The position numbers and the translations under genes were made by a program. Shown here piece after piece: positions 13,761 through 14,114 of a stretch of DNA of 14,114 bases. The notes beneath the pieces were generated by a model that searched no databases, was not told the origin of the DNA, and saw only the letters and a list, made by a program, of their open reading frames with translations. Each line of letters begins with the position of its first letter. Positions within the stretch are counted from its first letter, which is position 1. This stretch comes from Bacteroidales bacterium (GTDB taxonomy: Bacteria > Bacteroidota > Bacteroidia > Bacteroidales > VadinHA17): the NCBI GenBank assembly GCA_027451265.1, contig DAIDJT010000032.1, positions 1 through 14,114 on the forward strand, read 5' to 3'.

Positions 13761-13823
13761 ATTTGCGAGGTGCGAATTGCGAGGTGCGGGGTGCGATTTG
13801 CGAAATGCGAATTGTGATTGCCG
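13761..13823 (+). repeat. Heptamer repeat tract (nnnTGCG), nine units in register
   Basis: Nine consecutive 7-base units, starting three bases after the aldolase-like stop codon: atttgcg, aggtgcg, aattgcg, aggtgcg, gggtgcg, atttgcg, aaatgcg, aattgtg, attgccg. Seven keep TGCG exactly; the last two are degenerate. The first three bases of each unit vary within a small set (att, agg, aat, ggg, aaa). The tract ends about 28 bases before the tRNA promoter. It is too regular for chance and encodes nothing I recognise. Confidence 0.85.
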
Positions 13824-13850
13824 ATTTTGGTCATTCAGCATTGTAAAAGG

Positions 13851-13882
13851 TTTGCAGATATTTCAATTTGATATTATATTTG
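13851..13882 (+). promoter_or_regulatory. Promoter of the tRNA gene, Bacteroidota -33/-7 type
   Basis: TTTG at 13851-13854, a 20-base spacer, then TATATTTG at 13875-13882: both boxes and the spacing match the Bacteroidota housekeeping consensus. The tRNA starts 14 bases after the -7 box. This is the clearest promoter in the window. Confidence 0.75.
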
Positions 13883-13896
13883 CACCCTGTTATTTC

Positions 13897-13971
13897 GGGC
13901 CCATAGCTCAGATGGTTAGCAGCACCTGACTCATAATCAGGGGGTCGCTGGTTCGATCCCAGCTGGGCCCA
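13897..13971 (+). tRNA. tRNA with CAU anticodon, probably tRNA-Ile (lysidine type), extra base in the D arm
   Basis: The acceptor stem GGGCCCA (13897-13903) pairs perfectly with TGGGCCC (13964-13970). The anticodon stem CCTGA/TCAGG encloses the loop CTCATAA with anticodon CAT at 13932-13934. The T stem GCTGG/CCAGC encloses TTCGATC. The discriminator is A, and CTC follows, so CCA is not encoded. The D arm is irregular: GCTC, loop, then GCAGC where GAGC is expected, an extra base at about 13920 that leaves only three D-stem pairs. A CAU anticodon is shared by initiator Met, elongator Met and lysidine-modified Ile. The paired first base pair excludes a typical initiator; C4-G69 and C5-G68 are known TilS-recognition pairs in E. 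coli tRNA-Ile2, which favours Ile. Met is the alternative. Confidence 0.88.
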
Positions 13972-13983
13972 CTCAAAATCAAG

Positions 13984-14016
13984 AAGTTACAACCTCAAAA
14001 GTTGTAACTTTTTTTT
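13984..14016 (+). terminator. Rho-independent terminator after the tRNA
   Basis: AAGTTACAAC (13984-13993) and GTTGTAACTT (14001-14010) form a perfect 10-base stem with a seven-base loop, followed by T to 14016. It lies 12 bases after the tRNA end and stops its transcript. The stem could also act on the gene converging from the right. Confidence 0.85.
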
Positions 14017-14057
14017 GGTGCCAGACTGGTGCAAGGATTTGGTGGAAAATGGCAGGC

Positions 14058-14114
14058 TTATTGTTCAAGAATATTCAGTACAAAATACAGCCATTGTTCA
14101 TCAGGAATGCTTTT
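14058..14114 (-). CDS. Possible C-terminal end of an unidentified gene (runs off right edge)
   Basis: On the minus strand an open frame enters from the right edge and ends with TAA at 14058-14060; its last residues read KSIPDEQWLYFVLNILEQ, a composition typical of a real protein end. It would converge on the tRNA terminator. The stretch is only 18 codons and two plus-strand frames are also open here (one from an ATG at 14049, one from a GTG at 14018), so the choice is weak. I cannot name a family. Confidence 0.3.
   Translation of the reverse strand, partial: KSIPDEQWLYFVLNILEQ

Noticed and set aside
13530..13929. Frames on both strands that run through the heptamer tract and yield Cys/Arg-rich or Phe/Arg-rich repeats
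   Set aside because: They are translations of the 7-base repeat and the aldolase gene in wrong frames; the repeat itself is reported instead.

Overview
The window looks like chromosomal DNA of a Bacteroidota bacterium, probably Bacteroidales-like. The evidence is: several promoter elements of the Bacteroidota type (TTTG, about 20 bases, TAnnTTTG), the clearest upstream of the tRNA; a Big_5-type Ig lipoprotein; a GH125 mannosidase; a CBM9-like protein; and a tRNA gene without an encoded CCA. Base composition is moderate. Species or genus cannot be read from the sequence.

Layout. From 1 to about 10.3 kb almost everything is on the minus strand. Read in transcription order (right to left) it runs: a large Ig-domain lipoprotein, a GH125 alpha-mannosidase, a ROK sugar kinase, a short spacer with heptamer repeats, a CBM9-like protein, a 43-base tandem repeat array, then a tight block of PPi-type phosphofructokinase, PIG-L deacetylase, SIS-domain isomerase/deaminase and a second ROK kinase, then a small four-helix membrane protein and the N-terminal part of an AMP-forming acyl-CoA ligase that runs off the left edge. 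From 10.34 kb the direction changes: lgt (+), a TetR regulator (-), then a two-gene operon of mtnA and a class II aldolase-like gene (+), a heptamer repeat tract, a tRNA with CAU anticodon, a strong terminator, and an unidentified gene end at the right edge.

How the genes may work together. GH125 and its lipoprotein and kinase neighbours fit release of alpha-mannosides from N-glycans or mannans in the periplasm. The block ROK / PIG-L / SIS / PPi-PFK can be read as a route for N-acetylglucosamine: phosphorylation, deacetylation, deamination with isomerisation to fructose-6-phosphate, and PPi-dependent phosphorylation to fructose-1,6-bisphosphate, without NagA or NagB homologues in the window. 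This is an inference from family membership and gene order. mtnA plus the aldolase-like gene suggests salvage of methylthioadenosine or 5'-deoxyadenosine by the DHAP-shunt type of pathway rather than the full methionine salvage pathway.

The main structural oddities are a 7-base periodic repeat (consensus nnnTGCG) directly 3' of two separate genes in the same orientation as each gene, a 43-base tandem repeat between the CBM9 and PFK genes that swallows the CBM9 stop codon, and an extra base in the D arm of the tRNA.
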